The notes under the pieces: model-generated | Seen by the model: the letters and a program-made list of their open reading frames with translations, nothing else | Database searches by the model: none | What the model was told of the DNA's origin: nothing | Shown: one piece after another, positions 10,603 to 23,082 of the stretch | How the letters are laid out: every line of letters begins with the position of its first letter | Numbering within the stretch: the first letter of the stretch is position 1 | Program-made: the position numbers and the translations under genes | Assembly (NCBI GenBank): GCA_000827495.1 | Contig: KN817539.1 | Location: 124,001-188,000 of the forward strand | Reading direction: 5' to 3' | From: Hypholoma sublateritium FD-334 SS-4 | Taxonomy: Eukaryota; Basidiomycota; Agaricomycetes; Agaricales; Strophariaceae | Length of the DNA: 64,000 nucleotides

Positions 10603-11937
10603 ATGGCAGATGGCGAAAGCTGGCGATCTCGGCGAGAACGTGGACGGGGACGTGGAAAAGGCACAGAAACTCCCGCGTCACTGAACAAGAAGCTGCGTCC
10701 AGTGGGTTCCAATGCAAAGCCATCACACCAAAATGCAATGCAGGCCAAGCGGATGGATCTCATTGCATCTGTGAGCAGAAGTAGCGGCCTTGAGAAGGAT
10801 GGCGATGAGTGAGTCGCGTGCATCTGCCGTTCCGGGGACGACAACATTTTGCTTGGTAGTTTAAAGAACCACAAGCTGCAAGAGGAATATAGGATATATA
10901 TCCAGGCTAAGGTCTTTCACCGTCATCGGTATGCCATATGACAGGATCTCATATACTTTTAGGCGAAAGAAGTTCTTGAGATGCAAGTTCACGCGCCAGA
11001 ATCACAGGATGAGAGAATGCATCGCATTGACAAGCAAGAGAATCTATTGATACTATTCAGTAAGTTGCATGCTTCATTTTCCGTCGGTATAACCGTTGAT
11101 ACCGTACCTTTACAGGAAAGCTACGAGAAGGCATACAATCGTCCTCGCGGAATGACGATTTTGCTCTTGAAGGTACGTTCGACTCAGCGCTTTCAAAAAT
11201 TGAGTGCATTTCACCAAGCTATTACAGTCTATGAAACATCACTCTACTACTCCGTCATTTGCGAATCCCCAAAACAAACGATCGCTGTCATTTCTCATCT
11301 TTTCCCCTCAAATTTCGTCGAAGATGCCAAATCTAGCCATTCAACGCTACCTCTTCCTTCCATATGGTCTGCTCTAACATCTTTGCTGTATTTTCTTACG
11401 GCGTACTACCCTTCTCAAAGTGCTTATCACCAACATCTAGCCTCCATACCCCACACATTGCTTCCTCGAAAGTCCGAAGTCTTCATATGGCTTCTATTAG
11501 TCACCAAATCCATGCGACTGAGAAACTATGCCAAATTTTCTACTCTAGTACAGAAGGCTTTCATCTCAAAACTGCTGGACACATTCCAAGTCAGCAGCTC
11601 AGCACCCAATAGTCAAGAAATTGGCCCTGAGAGCGAGCTGGCACCTCAAACCAATGATCTTGCACGCAAGGCAGTGTACTGTCTCACCGATGCGATGAAA
11701 AGAAAATTTTCTGAAACCTCTTGGGATGTTATACGTTCTGCATATCGAGAGCTCTCGTGCGATCAGACTTCAAGGGAAACAAAATCGTGGCTAAAACGTA
11801 CCCTGAACCTTGCGTCGATTGATGCAGAAAACGATGATCTATGTCTTGAAATTTGGCTGGGAGACAAAGCATCTGCCGGACAAGTGCGACGGAAAGAAGG
11901 AATTGAGGGCCGATGGATTATCTGTAAATCCCGATAA
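10603..11937 (+). CDS. Conserved protein with RG-rich N-terminus, possibly SAC3/GANP-related
   Basis: Five exons: 10603-10808, 10860-10911, 10963-11059, 11116-11172 and 11228-11937, giving 373 residues. The N-terminus is basic and arginine-glycine rich (SWRSRRERGRGRGKG), as in RNA-associated proteins. The centre reads LLILFRKLREGIQSSSRNDD and then VYETSLYYSVICESP, followed by helical segments and a C-terminal part with SWLKRTL. The VYE-type block resembles the helical region of SAC3/GANP-type proteins, but the match is weak and I would not assign function from it. Introns are 51-56 bp and all phases agree. It converges on the RanGAP gene with a 160-bp gap. Confidence 0.68.
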
Positions 11938-12097
11938 CGTTTGAATGTACAATATAGCTTCATATTTTGATTCGTCTTTATGTAGGTAGGCTCTGGTTGC
12001 TTCCACCCTTTAATTACTATGTTGTGTGTGTGCGTGCTGCAAACAAGAAAAACAGTATACATATGTCGTAGTTGTTGTCCAGGATGATATATTGTGG

Positions 12098-13388
12098 CTA
12101 CTGAAATCCCACTTTGCTGAGCATATCAGCAAGTTCATCTGCAGAGTCCTTTGGTTTCGTCTGTTCTGCGGGCCCAGGTGCTGTAGTGTCTGCCTTTCTC
12201 GCGGCTTCCTCTTCCTCAGCCACTGCTTCAATCTCCTCCGTCTTCTCCTCTTCTTCTGCCTTCTCTTCGGCCTCGGAGCCCTCTTCCTCCTCGTCCGAGG
12301 CAAATAGCTTTCCTCCCCTCTGTTTCAGGCTCAAAGAAATGTTCTCAAGATTTTCGTCGTCCTCTTCAACATCATTCCATTGCAATTCTAGATGCATCAA
12401 GCTTTTAAGGCCCTTAGAGATTGCTTCTGCCAGTACAGCGAACGTTGCAGCCTCGAGATTGTTGTTCTGCAGCTGCAAAGTGTGGAGTTTAGGATTTGAC
12501 CCACCGGCCAGGGCTTCTACGAGGGTCGGCACTTCGCCGTCTGCGGACAAGACACAGTCGGAGAGGTTGAGAGTATGCAGCTCTGGCCATGAGACGAGCG
12601 CATCGGTCCACGCCTCGACGCCGGTCAGCTCGCCGTCAACGGCAAAAGTGTTGTCTTGCAGATCGATGTGCTGGATACCGCGGTTCTGCGCGAGGCCCTT
12701 CGCGAGAGCGGTGATTCCCTCCATTCGAATCCCGTTTTGCACCATGCGCACCTCCTCGAGCGTGCCGTGCGCGGCGAACGCCTCCGCCCACGTCGGCGCG
12801 GATCCGTTCTCAAGGCGATTCCGGCCGCAGATGACGACCTTCAGATTCGACGGCGTCCCCGCGGCCTTGCTCAACTTCGCGGATTCGAGCAGTGCGTTAG
12901 CGATCACCGTGCCACCGGCCGGCCCCAGGCCGTTGTTGTTGAGACGCAGAATCTGAAAGCTGCGATTGTGCGTGAGGAAGGGAACCATGGGCTCGACCGA
13001 TCGGCCACCGAAAGCGTTGTCGCTGAGGTTGATCTCTACTAGGGAAGTCTTGTCCTTCAGAGCGTCGCATATTGAGGACAGCGCGAGCGGGATCTCGGAG
13101 ATCAGACGCCCGGTGAAGATATCTGCGAAGTCTGCGACCTGGGGCACTGATGAACACGCGATAGGAGCGTCAAAGGCGGTATGGACTGACTTTCAGTACG
13201 GTGGTCTTAGAAATAAATTCTGCGAGTGCCTCAGACGCGTCTACGCCAATTGTGTTTCCACCGAAGTGGATCTCTTCGATGATGGTAGGATCGATATCTT
13301 TCAAGTAGGGTTCGAGATCTGCGCGGGTATCAAGTTTGAGGCCTTTTCCGTGAAGAGTCAAGATTGTCTTCGAGGAAAATGATGCCAT
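12098..13388 (-). CDS. Ran GTPase-activating protein, Rna1/RanGAP1 homologue
   Basis: Two exons, 13191-13388 and 12098-13138, joined in phase 0 over a 52-bp intron, give 412 residues. The protein is built of leucine-rich repeats through about residue 340, for example SLVEINLSDNAFGGRSVEPM, LEEVRMVQNGIRMEGI and IQHIDLQDNTF. It ends in a long Glu-rich acidic region followed by ADELADMLSKVGFQ. LRR horseshoe plus acidic tail is the RanGAP architecture. The family activates GTP hydrolysis by Ran in the cytoplasm and drives nuclear transport direction. The N-terminal GNTIG block is where RanGAPs place residues contacting Ran, but I have not aligned it. Like yeast Rna1 it shows no SUMO-targeting C-terminal domain. 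Confidence 0.92.
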
Positions 13389-13766
13389 GCTTAGGTATAA
13401 CGCGTACGGTGGATGAAAGAGGGTAAGAAGAGATGCAGCTCAATGCCACCACTTTATCAAAATTTAGATCTCAACCCAATTTCAACTATTGGCACGATCA
13501 CATGATCGCTATGTTCGAGCCAATATTAATGGGCGCCTATTTGAGATCAAAGCAAAACCAAGTTGTGACAGACAAATGATATATAACCTACAGTATAGTG
13601 GATCTGAGTACCACATTGTCCATGTGGGCGAGTATTAACTATGTTACAGAGAGATGTTTTGGAAGTAATTAGAACTCCCAGATATATGTAAGGCTACAAG
13701 AGTTAGGGTATTCATCCTGAGATAGTAAAAGGGGAATGTCAAATGGTCGAATTATTATTGAGATTC
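13389..13766. other. Intergenic between RanGAP and F-box genes
   Basis: No gene is seen. The part next to 13388 is the RanGAP promoter, since that gene reads leftwards. Confidence 0.5.
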
Positions 13767-14951
13767 CTATCCCGGGAGATAATGGATATTAAGGTGGTTA
13801 ATATATTGGATTTCCTTTGAACTGTGCACCATAATAGGTCTCGAGGTGGATCCAAAGGAGGGGATTAGCCTGATGCGCGGCTTCATCTTGAGGACTTGTT
13901 CTGGGCTACGCAGTCTCTTGACATGTATACTGACAAGATGAGGCATAGAATGGGACATGGCGTGTACCATTTTCGGATTGTACCACCCATGACTGATGGA
14001 GACGTAGCACAGTGAAGGTGGAAGTGCATAGACGTAGAAAAAAGATTTGAGGCTCGGGAATGATTGGTGCGATCGGGTCAGGTCAATGAACCGTAGAGTT
14101 GTTAGGAAAGGGGTGGTCATCAATGTCACTAAGTGAGCTAATTCGTAAGGGATGTCGGACCCATTGCAGGTCAACTGTAGTTGCTTTAAGTGCGGAAGCA
14201 CAACCGATTTCGCCTCCAAGTGCGGGCGAGGCGGTAAACGGGCGATCTGGCCTCGGGGAAATAGAATCCGTAGTTCTATCAACTGCGAAGATATTGAGAG
14301 AACTACGGTGAGGTCGTACACTGCTTGGTGTCCGCTGGTTAATCCATGGTGGGTGTAATCGAGATAAGTCAAGTTGGCGAACAAGGATGGGAACCATGCC
14401 AGGCGAATGCCGTCCAATGTCACGCGACGCAGGCGAGGTGCATATCCCATGAAGGGTACAAATTCCTGGGTGTCGTCGTTGAGGCGATAGACAAGATATA
14501 ATTCTTCTAATAAGGGAGCAGGACAATTACACGCTGTCATGACGGACTTCCACAGGTAAGGAGAGTATTCAGAGAAATGAATGTCCAGAGAGCGCCATTG
14601 TTGTATATAGGGTTGGGTAATTTGCATGTACCAATTGACAGTATATGGATTTAGCTCTTGCAGTCGTCGAGCACCTGAACGGGTTTGTTGGAGTGGGGCT
14701 AGCTGAATGTCTAAGGAACAACCTTGAGCACGCCGGATCCGTTCAAGCCACATCTGACTTTGAGAGGTCAAGGTAATACGCCGCCATATTGTCGGGTTTT
14801 CAAGAGCAATTTGGCGCCAATATCTACAGACGTGGGAGAAAGTGATAGGAAAGTATACGTCTTCGTCCGCGCCATTCTGTATGATAAGCCCAAGGATCTC
14901 GACAGGAAGCGAATGGATGGGATGTACGTAAACTTTGGACTGGCTGGCCAC
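13767..14951 (-). CDS. F-box protein, start not found
   Basis: A single long minus-strand frame encodes at least 394 residues. It opens with an F-box: HPIHSLPVEILGLIIQ, then FSHVCRYWRQIALENPTIWR. The remainder is leucine-rich with irregular repeats, typical of the large and fast-evolving F-box families of Agaricomycetes. Such proteins bind Skp1 and recruit targets to SCF ubiquitin ligase; the target here is unknown. The F-box frame stays open upstream to about 15060 but contains no ATG. The only nearby ATG (15022) is in another frame that runs into the F-box region with a one-base offset. Either a first exon is missed or the gene is frameshifted near its start. 13767 is the stop; 14951 is only the start of the recognisable part. 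Confidence 0.72.
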   Translation of the reverse strand: MASQSKVYVHPIHSLPVEILGLIIQNGADEDVYFPITFSHVCRYWRQIALENPTIWRRITLTSQSQMWLERIRRAQGCSLDIQLAPLQQTRSGARRLQELNPYTVNWYMQITQPYIQQWRSLDIHFSEYSPYLWKSVMTACNCPAPLLEELYLVYRLNDDTQEFVPFMGYAPRLRRVTLDGIRLAWFPSLFANLTYLDYTHHGLTSGHQAVYDLTVVLSISSQLIELRILFPRGQIARLPPRPHLEAKSVVLPHLKQLQLTCNGSDIPYELAHLVTLMTTPFLTTLRFIDLTRSHQSFPSLKSFFYVYALPPSLCYVSISHGWYNPKMVHAMSHSMPHLVSIHVKRLRSPEQVLKMKPRIRLIPSFGSTSRPIMVHSSKEIQYINHLNIHYLPG

Positions 14952-15066
14952 TGCAGCGCGCCGTAGTTGTCGAGGATGACTGATCGATCTCCGCCTTGGA
15001 GTGTGGGTTGGTTGGGGGCCATCGAGTGGCGAGGCTAGAGCGCGTAATATATCGTTAGATTTCGTG

Positions 15067-15968
15067 AACCTGATTCACACTACATTTAGTTCAACAAGAG
15101 CTTAACGAAAGATTTGCGCCTTACAAAGAGCAAGATAGCTTAGATACAATATTTGCTAAGGAAAGAGTAGCCGCAAGCCTCGACCGTTGATTTCGGGTGT
15201 TGGATGAAAGTGACATGAGGTATGTGCATTGCAAAGGAGAGGGAAGAAAGATACAATGTTTCTCACTTGAGAACTTTGTCCACGCTTTATACCGGCAATG
15301 AAACAGGCATGCTGGCGCTGGAATGCATTATCATCCGAGTTACCGGAGGAAAGAAGTCGGAGGACCGTCCAGGGGTTACCGAATGGTCGAGGTAAAGCTG
15401 TACTAGGCTTTCGCCATCGACAAACAAAGACAAAAGGGATGAGAATCGCGGCTGTCAGCGCAGAGAGAGAGAGTCCATTTCATCGAGGTGCGATACTGAA
15501 GCAAACAGCCGAGGATGTGATCATGAGTCAGTGGAAGGCAGCGAGACAATTACGGTTGACAGTGATAATCATGGCAAGCAGTGGCAGTGCGAACTTCGAA
15601 GGAGACCTGAAATGGCCGGCAAATGGCCGGCGCCATTTTGGAGCATTGTTCTGTATCCGGAAACGAACCCTTTATTGAACGCGTGCGTTAATGACGGGGC
15701 CACTTCTTTTCCGTTTGTTTTGCCTCTCCACACTTGAGTCCAAGTTGAGTCAAGCTGTGCTTTGGCTCAGGCTACTTAGTGCCCACGGCAAGCTCACGTA
15801 CGGTCGCGGCGTCGTCGCGCCGGCGGCACCGAGACGCGTCTGAATTGCTTACGTCATTGGACATGGCTGCAAGTGGCTTGTCAGAGGCGTTGTCAGTTGG
15901 CGCTCATCGACATCGTTTATTGGCTATCATCACTGCTACTTGACCTTTCTCCCGGGGGATTCATTTGC
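15067..15968. other. Intergenic, upstream of SART3 homologue
   Basis: About 900 bp without a supported gene. The frame at 15298-15678 has no recognisable domain and I leave it out. A GC-rich patch around 15780-15850 probably belongs to the SART3 promoter. Confidence 0.45.
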
Positions 15969-18900
15969 ATGGACGAATCGGAGTCGCTCAACGCTCTTTC
16001 GGAAGTTCTGACTGCTGTAGCCGAAAAGCCTTACGACATAACTGCTCATGCTCAACATATTCGTTTGACGAAGTCCCTCGCAGGGATGGAGGGCGAAGCA
16101 GAGTCAGCTATGGAGATGATGGTACAACTCGTTGCGGCTCCAGAAGAGATATGGCTGTCTTTGCTCGACGCAAAGGAAAAAGCAGTGGATCTGGATACAA
16201 AAGTAGGCGTTGAAGAACTCTTAGCACTCTACTTGCACGCCGAAAATGACTATTTGTGTAAGTATCACCATCCCAAATAGTCTCTCTCACTGAAGTTCAT
16301 TTAGCTATACCCATTCTATCGAAGCACCTGAACTTTCTTGTCGACCGACACGCGCTTTACCTCTCTGGAGAGACAATCAAACCTGATGCACTTGAAGAAA
16401 TATTCAGCACTTCTTGGACAAGGCAGGCGATTAACGGCGTCGTTCAAAAAGGAGTCGGCCATCTGACTCAGGTAATCCAACCACCATTATCTCGTATTAC
16501 GCTCTGATTCTTTAAATAGAGCTGCAGGTTGTGGGATGTGCAACGAGATTGGGAGTTGGACATGTTGGAGGGTTCATCAAAATCGGAAAGGTTATCACAC
16601 TCAATGCACCTGTCTACAAGAATTACTGAACCTACTTAGACAGGAACTCGTTTTGTACACACAAAGCTTCTTATTGACGCGTCTCCAGCAACCACACCCA
16701 AGTACGTGAAATATATCCCATTTCCGACAAATAATCTTGAGCAGAATATCCAGATATCGAAGAGACTTTCCAATCATATTCTTCTTTCACTACAAATTAC
16801 ATGCCACCTCATGACTATGAATCACTTCTTATCTCCGCGTCCAAGATTCGGGGTCAGAGCGTGCGCAACATGGATCGCCGAGAGCGACTGGAAACGAGCA
16901 TCGTGCGTCCTTTTATATAGGTCTGTTCTCGCATATCCTAACACCGATCAGACCGACACTGGAGGGTCACTCGAGGCTTACCAGCAGGCAATTGGTTATG
17001 AACGTCGAGCAAAACACCCTGACATATTTGTTACCCGTGGAATCTACGAGCGAGCCATTGCAGAAGCCGCTAGGCGACGATTTGCGGATGAGGCAGGGGC
17101 CGAAGAAGCGTTAAGAACGTTTTGGGCAGGCTATTGTGATGCTCTGGTGAGCGATCATACGTGTATCGCACAGAACTATTTCTCATTTATAAGTTAGAGA
17201 ATATTGGAAGTTGGGGTGGAGCTGGAGCTGGAAACATACCGCAGAGCTGTGAGAAGCGTTCCTGGCTCGGGCCAAGTTTGGGCTCGATACATCCGCTTCT
17301 TGGTAAGCAATAAACTTGAGATTACATGTTGTCAAATGCGAACATCATTCCTTTTCTATAGGAACGTGCTGACGACCTACCAGAAGGACTGGAAACTATA
17401 TCCGGTAAGAGCTCGCCGACAAATACACCACCATTTATATCTCACACTTTGTTATTCAGGAATCTATGATCATGCTCTGGAGGCTAAGCTTGTACAGTCA
17501 GATATCGAAGATTTGGCTCCCCTTGTCTTAGCAAGAGCTGGTTATGAAAAGCGAAAAGTGGAGACGGGTGACGCAGGTGATTTTGCTCTTGCCTTACCAC
17601 GCTGTTTCCGTTCTGACTTCGCAAATGTATCTCAGACGACAGTGTTTTACCAACTCTTATCGGTGTTTTGGAAAATGGAATTGCTCTGGCATACCAAGGT
17701 TCGCACTACAGTGCCACTCTGGGGATACAGACTTATGGACTTCGTGTAGCTTCGAAAACTGTTGACGCCAAAGTGCGCCTCGAAAGATTTCTTGTTGGAA
17801 TTGTATGTCTACAACCTACTTAAGCTTCTGATTATTGTTGATCGATTTTTGTTAGTATGAGAGCTCTGGTCTGGTTGACAGTGTCTTTGACATCTGGAAG
17901 AGTGCTGCAAAACACTCAAAGTCAAGCTATCAGGTATGGCTGGGCTACACTGATTCCTGCATGTAAGCTCTGTTTCCATCTTTATTGCTGTGATTGTCTC
18001 TGAAAAAAATCCTGGCACAGAAAACATGAAAGATATGATGAGGCCCGTCATGTGTTCTTGGACGTCCATACTAAACACATGGATTGGCCGGAGGCACTTT
18101 GGGAAGCTTGGATAGCGTTCGAACATGCCCACGGTTCTGTCGAGGAGATTGAGACATGCTTGGATAAAATTGAAAGCGCCCAGTATCAAACAAACATGAG
18201 GCGAGCGAAGGTCATCTCAGTTAACGAACGTCTACTCTGCGTACACTGAACTTGCTTGATAGGAAGCTGCGAAAGCTTACGAAGAAACCCAGGCGTACCA
18301 AGCAACCCTTGCCCAGAATGCAGAAACAATTATCCTCGATACTCCTGTGCTTTCTGCAATTGAGACCCCCATGGAAGTTGACCACCCAGTTTCAGAACGG
18401 GGGACTAAGCGAAACGCAGAGGAGGATCCTTCCTCAGAAGTGCATAAAAAAGCTAAAATCGGTACGTTGCATAACATATTTCCTTGCAATCTTGATTTAC
18501 TGATGCTGTTGCAACATGTAGAGCAGAAACCTCCTCCATTGAAAAGGTTTAGATCAATTCGCCGCTCCCTTCCATTTGCTGATGGGCGCCTCCATTTCAT
18601 CCAGAGACCGAGAGAACTCAACTGTCTTCGTTGCTGATTTACCCAAGGATATTACTGACCAGGATCTCCAAAGCTTGTTCAAGGATGTGAGTTCTTTGAA
18701 TTAACTTGGATCCACATGTCGTATGTGACCATTTTCCCGCTTAGTGTGGCAATGTCCGAGAAGTCAAAATCACCCAACTTCCGAAGGCTCTTGTCGCCAC
18801 TGTAGAGTTCTTCGACAGAGTAAATATCTTTTCTTAATTAATACCCATATGCTTATATGTCGAGGACAGGATAGCGTACCCGCAGCTTTGACCAAAGACA

Positions 18901-20275
18901 AAAAACGAGTTCAGGATCAAGAGATCTCTGTACATCTTGCCTGGAGATCAACCCTCTATGTAACCAATTTCCCCGAATCAGCGGATGACAACTTTATGCG
19001 GGACTTATTCGGCAAGGTATGTTAGGCATTCTGTTAAGCTCAGCCAGCAGTTTTGCTAATCATCTCATAATCAAGTATGGAAATATATTCGATGTCCGAT
19101 GGCCAAGCAAAAAGTTCAAAACGACGCGCCGATTCTGTTACGTCCAATTCACTTCACCAGTTTGTATCGATTTTTTTCATGTCAGGTGCGCATACTAAAA
19201 ACATATGTTAGGAAGCAGCCCAAAATTCGCTCGAGCTTCATGGCCGAGAGCTGGAGCCTAATCTCCCCCTGAATGTATATCTATCTAACCCTGAACGCAA
19301 AAAGGAGAGGACAGACCAAGACGCTAATGAGAGAGAAGTCTATGTCGCTGGTTTGAGCAGATTTACAAATAAGGCCGACCTGGAGAAACTTTTCTCAACT
19401 GTAAGATGAAATTAACTCGATTTTGATTACTAACTGAGGATCTTGCAGTACGGTCCCATAAAAGACGTAAGAGTAGCGTTAGAAGACAATGGGCATTCCA
19501 AGGGGTTCGCTTTCATTGAATTCGAAGATGCGGTTGGTCCGACTCTCACCCTCACGTAATAACTCTCGCTGAATATGGCCTCTCTTTTTGTTATATAGAA
19601 AGATGCCCTAAATGCTCTAGCAGCGAATAACCACGAGCTCAAGAAACGCAGGATAGCAGTAACACTTGCTGATTCCCGTGTCAGAGCGCGCCACAAGTAA
19701 ATCACCAGATTATTTCTTATGATCCTTCCTCAGCTGACTGCTCACAAGATCTGAGACTGGCCTCAGCCGGGTAGCTGATGCGCGGAATCGGTCCGTCCGT
19801 ATCAAAAATCTCCCACATGCTACGCAAGAAGGGCTTCTGCAACAAGTACTCGAAAAGATCACGACCGTCAAACGACTCGAAGTCTTCAATGATAAGCAAG
19901 AGGCCGTTGTCGAGCTGGAGAACCCCGCGGTACGCATGTGCTACTCTGCCTTGGCACACATTCTGACGATTAGATATCAAATAGGATGCGGGTCGCCTAC
20001 TGCTCCGGACGGAGCCCATCGTGTTTGGAGGCAATACGCTTGACTTAAGCGAAGACATTCCAGCATCACGGGCGACTGGATCAGCCCAGAGGGCAGACGG
20101 TCAGGCCTTATTCAAGCCTAGGCGGTTGGGTCCGTCGAAACCAAAGGCAGGCCTGGGGTTCAAACAATCGAATTCCAATGCCATTGGGCAAACCGGCGCT
20201 AATCAATCAGCCGTCGCCTCCTCATCCGGAGGGAAAGGGCAAGACGATTTCAGAAAGATGCTTGAGAAGAAATAG
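15969..20275 (+). CDS. SART3/Prp24-type U6 snRNP recycling factor
   Basis: About 23 short exons can be followed from the ATG at 15969 to the stop at 20273-20275. The N-terminal half is helical HAT-repeat sequence (for example LWDVQRDWELDMLE, VWARYIRFL and LWEAWIAFEHAHGSVEEIE). A charged linker with a likely nuclear signal (GTKRNAEEDPSSEVHKKAK) follows. Four RNA-recognition motifs come next, starting at TVFVADLP, TLYVTNFP, EVYVAGLS and SVRIKNLP. The last residues, DDFRKMLEKK, match the Lsm-interaction motif that binds Lsm2-8. The combination of HAT repeats, four RRMs and an Lsm tail identifies the factor that anneals U4 and U6 snRNAs after splicing. It acts in the nucleus. Four RRMs resemble fungal Prp24, while the HAT region resembles SART3. 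Near 19740 the acceptor is inferred as the one keeping KSETGLSRVADARNRS in frame. Confidence 0.9.
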
Positions 20276-20385
20276 GCTGGAAGCTGTTGGCCGTCTGCAT
20301 AGGTGGTACATCTACGTAGACGAAATACGGATTATGTATTATTTGTGTTGTAACCAAGTTGTAACATCTATTTTTAGACTTTCAA

Positions 20386-20393
20386 TGACGTCA
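20386..20393. promoter_or_regulatory. CRE-like bZIP site upstream of MATH-BTB gene
   Basis: The perfect palindrome TGACGTCA lies about 170 bp before the MATH-BTB start. It is the consensus of ATF/CREB bZIP factors. Binding is inferred from sequence only. Confidence 0.5.
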
Positions 20394-20509
20394 GTGACGG
20401 TCAGTCAACGTGTTGGGCTTCCCGGCCTCCTTGCCGGGTCCCGGCCGTTGGCAGCCACAAGTTGGATCAATGCATGTGCGACTCCGAGTCTCAGCTAAAC
20501 TTGAACCTT

Positions 20510-20532
20510 GCTTGAACCTTGCTTGAACCTTG
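20510..20532. repeat. Short tandem repeat, 11-bp unit
   Basis: The unit TTGAACCTTGC occurs twice in full and is followed by a third partial copy. It lies about 35-55 bp before the MATH-BTB start codon, so within its promoter or 5' leader. Confidence 0.75.
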
Positions 20533-20565
20533 ATAAACCCTTCATTCTAGCTGCGGGTTTCATGA

Positions 20566-22952
20566 ATGCAAAAGACAACTATGGATGTCCTCTCTGATTA
20601 CACTGAATCCTCGACGATAACTTTCGAATGGACTCTGAAAGGCATCAAGAATCTCTTTGATTCCACCAAAGGAGAGAAGAAGTCAAAGGTTACCAAGTCA
20701 ATTCGGTTTAGCAATAATCGATGGCAGGTAGTTCGCACACAATGTCTTGGAATCAGAGTTATATTCAACAAAGCACGTACGCGGTAGATCTTGTTTTATG
20801 CAAACGCAGGTCAAACCAAAGAGGGAACTGAGAACGGTGGGTTTGTTAGCTTGTACCTATCGTGCGAAGTGAGCGCTTTCTCTTTCATCCTCAGCCAGCA
20901 TAAGTTTACCGACTTTAGCCCACCCCAGAAGAGAGAGAGGCTGCATTAGCAAGTTCGGGGCGGTACGCACCTCCACAAATTAGAATAACACCTGAATTGA
21001 CAGGCGCTTAAATTTCTAGATGGGTCCGAGAAGGCGTCTATAAGTTCAGCTTCGAGCTTCGGAAGTTAGTCACCTGAGCATGCGCTGATTAACCTGTACT
21101 TATCGGCATATCTAGCGTTGGAAAAGGCGGCACTTTGTACAATTCAAAGGAAGCCCATAATCACTCGTTCAGCTGGAAGGTATGTATGCAGCAGTCCTTG
21201 CCTATCTGTCAGAATTAAACGATGTGTCAGACCGCGAATTGGGGCTGGTAAATCCACACCCGTGCGCTTATGCGTTATAGCTAATTTCAAGTTGCAGGGC
21301 TCAATTTGCTCGACGAGACAGTGTATATTATCAGTCCATGGCAGTAAAGTCGAATGATGCCTTTGTCATTATATGTACCATCACTTCTTCCCCGCGAACC
21401 CCACCCGTTTACACGATTCCGCGTCAACCTGTTCCAAGAACACTTCTCGAAACTGTCGGTGCACTTCTGGATGACCCTTTGTATTCGGATGTGAAGTTTA
21501 TCATCCCTAAACGAGGACAGTCAATTAGCAACGGTTGGACGATATGGGCATCCAAAAAGCTACTCCAGCGAGCTGAGTACTTCCAGACAAGTGAGCGCTA
21601 CATATCAGATGCATGTGCAACATCATTTAATTATTCCTCGCGCGTATTTCAGTGTTCAGTTCTAACTTCGCTGAAGGTTCTAATACTACAAATGACGCCA
21701 ACCAAACACCTAGAACGACGAATCGAGACATTAGAAGTTGTCCTCCACAACTCAATTTACTACTCGACGAGTTCGAGGACTCTGACAATGAATTTGACGA
21801 TGACTTAACTCCGCTTCAAGCTTTTCAGACCAATGATGACCCAGTGGATGCGACAAATGGGACAGAAGAGTCACCTGGACTTCTCTTGTCAATGGAGTCA
21901 CAAACAATGGACTGGGACAGAGTGGAAAGCGACGGCACTCAATCCGCCGAGGCTCACACCTCAAGTCCACAATTAAGATTGATCCCTCTGACCTCTGATA
22001 TTCAAACTGCAGGGCCTGTGAACAATACGTCTAAGATGTCAATTGTTGTCAAAGACGCAGCATATACAACATACAAAGCCATGCTCTATTATGTGAGTCT
22101 ACTCATGCAGTCAAGGGATGGCTCCCCTAAATGTCCGGTTTAGATTTATACAGACAATATTGTTTTTGCCCCCCTTTCCTCATCTTTCATTGGGGTTACA
22201 AGTGATGGAACTACTGTCACACCTTCGGAGAGTATCCCCTCGACACCCTCGGAAGGATCGCAAATCCCGGATAGCAAACGCTTCTCGCATCAAGAAGCCA
22301 TGCCTAGCCGTGCAGATTGGATCAGAGAATGGCTTAGAATCAACCCAGATAGACCGGCCCCATGCTCAGCTAAATCCATATACCGCATCGCGGACAGTAA
22401 ATATCTCAATCCTTGTCTACTATACGCGTAACATTGACGAACACATATGTAGGGCTGGACCTCACCGAGCTGAAAGAACGTGCCGCCGAGGTGAGCTCAT
22501 TTTTATAACTTCGACATGATGTTCGGATTTCCCACTACTGCATACAGCATATTACGAAGTCGCTAACCGTCGAGAACATTGCATACGAAGTCTTCTCGCC
22601 GTTTGCGGCCGCATTTGAGGCCCTTCGCAAGGTCATTATTTCTCAAAATTCTGGACCAACAATTTATTTAACGTCATCGTTGGTTGCTGAAGGTCGAAAT
22701 TGACTTTTTTTTGGCCCATTGGCAAGATATACGTGCATCAGATACGATGAAACATGTCTGGATGCAGATTCGGAATGGCCGCCACCCAGGCTTTGAAGAA
22801 GGTTTGCAAATTGAAGATCGACGCATTTTGGTCGCTTGCTGACAATTTTTTCAGTATGGCCTGTCATCATTCAGAGCCTAGAGTTCAAGCCTGCCTCGTC
22901 GGCAACCCCAAACCAATCACCAAAGAACACCGGCAGCGAGCCAATGCTTTGA
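20566..22952 (+). CDS. MATH-BTB domain protein
   Basis: A multi-exon gene begins at one of two in-frame ATGs (20566 or 20581). The first part is a MATH/TRAF-like domain: STITFEWTLKGIKNLF, then NNRWQ joined to ILFYANAGQTKEGTENGGFV, VSLYLSCE and GVYKFSFELR. Next is a BTB fold: LLDDPLYSDVKFIIPK, and after a long acidic insert (about 100 residues) YTTYKAMLYYIYTDNIVFAP. The C-terminal part is helical (LDLTELKERAAEHITKSLTV and FSPFAAAFEALRKVEIDFF). MATH-BTB proteins act as adaptors for Cul3 ubiquitin ligases, MATH choosing the substrate. The large insert splitting the BTB domain is seen in some Agaricomycete versions. The stop is at 22950-22952, 130 bp from the convergent lyase gene. Confidence 0.78.
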
Positions 22953-23082
22953 TTTTGTTGCAACCGACTAAGCTTGTATTTTAATATGTAACAATATTCT
23001 GGACTGTAATGAGCGGCTGCCCGTCATTGTGCTTTGTACAGACATTTGTATTTTGCTGATTTACGGGATTAATAATTACCCT

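Noticed and set aside
12114..12956. Long plus-strand frame rich in Ser and Ala
   Set aside because: It is the antisense shadow of the acidic and LRR region of RanGAP.
15298..15678. 126-codon plus-strand frame upstream of the SART3 homologue
   Set aside because: No recognisable domain or splice context; likely chance in a moderately GC-rich promoter region.
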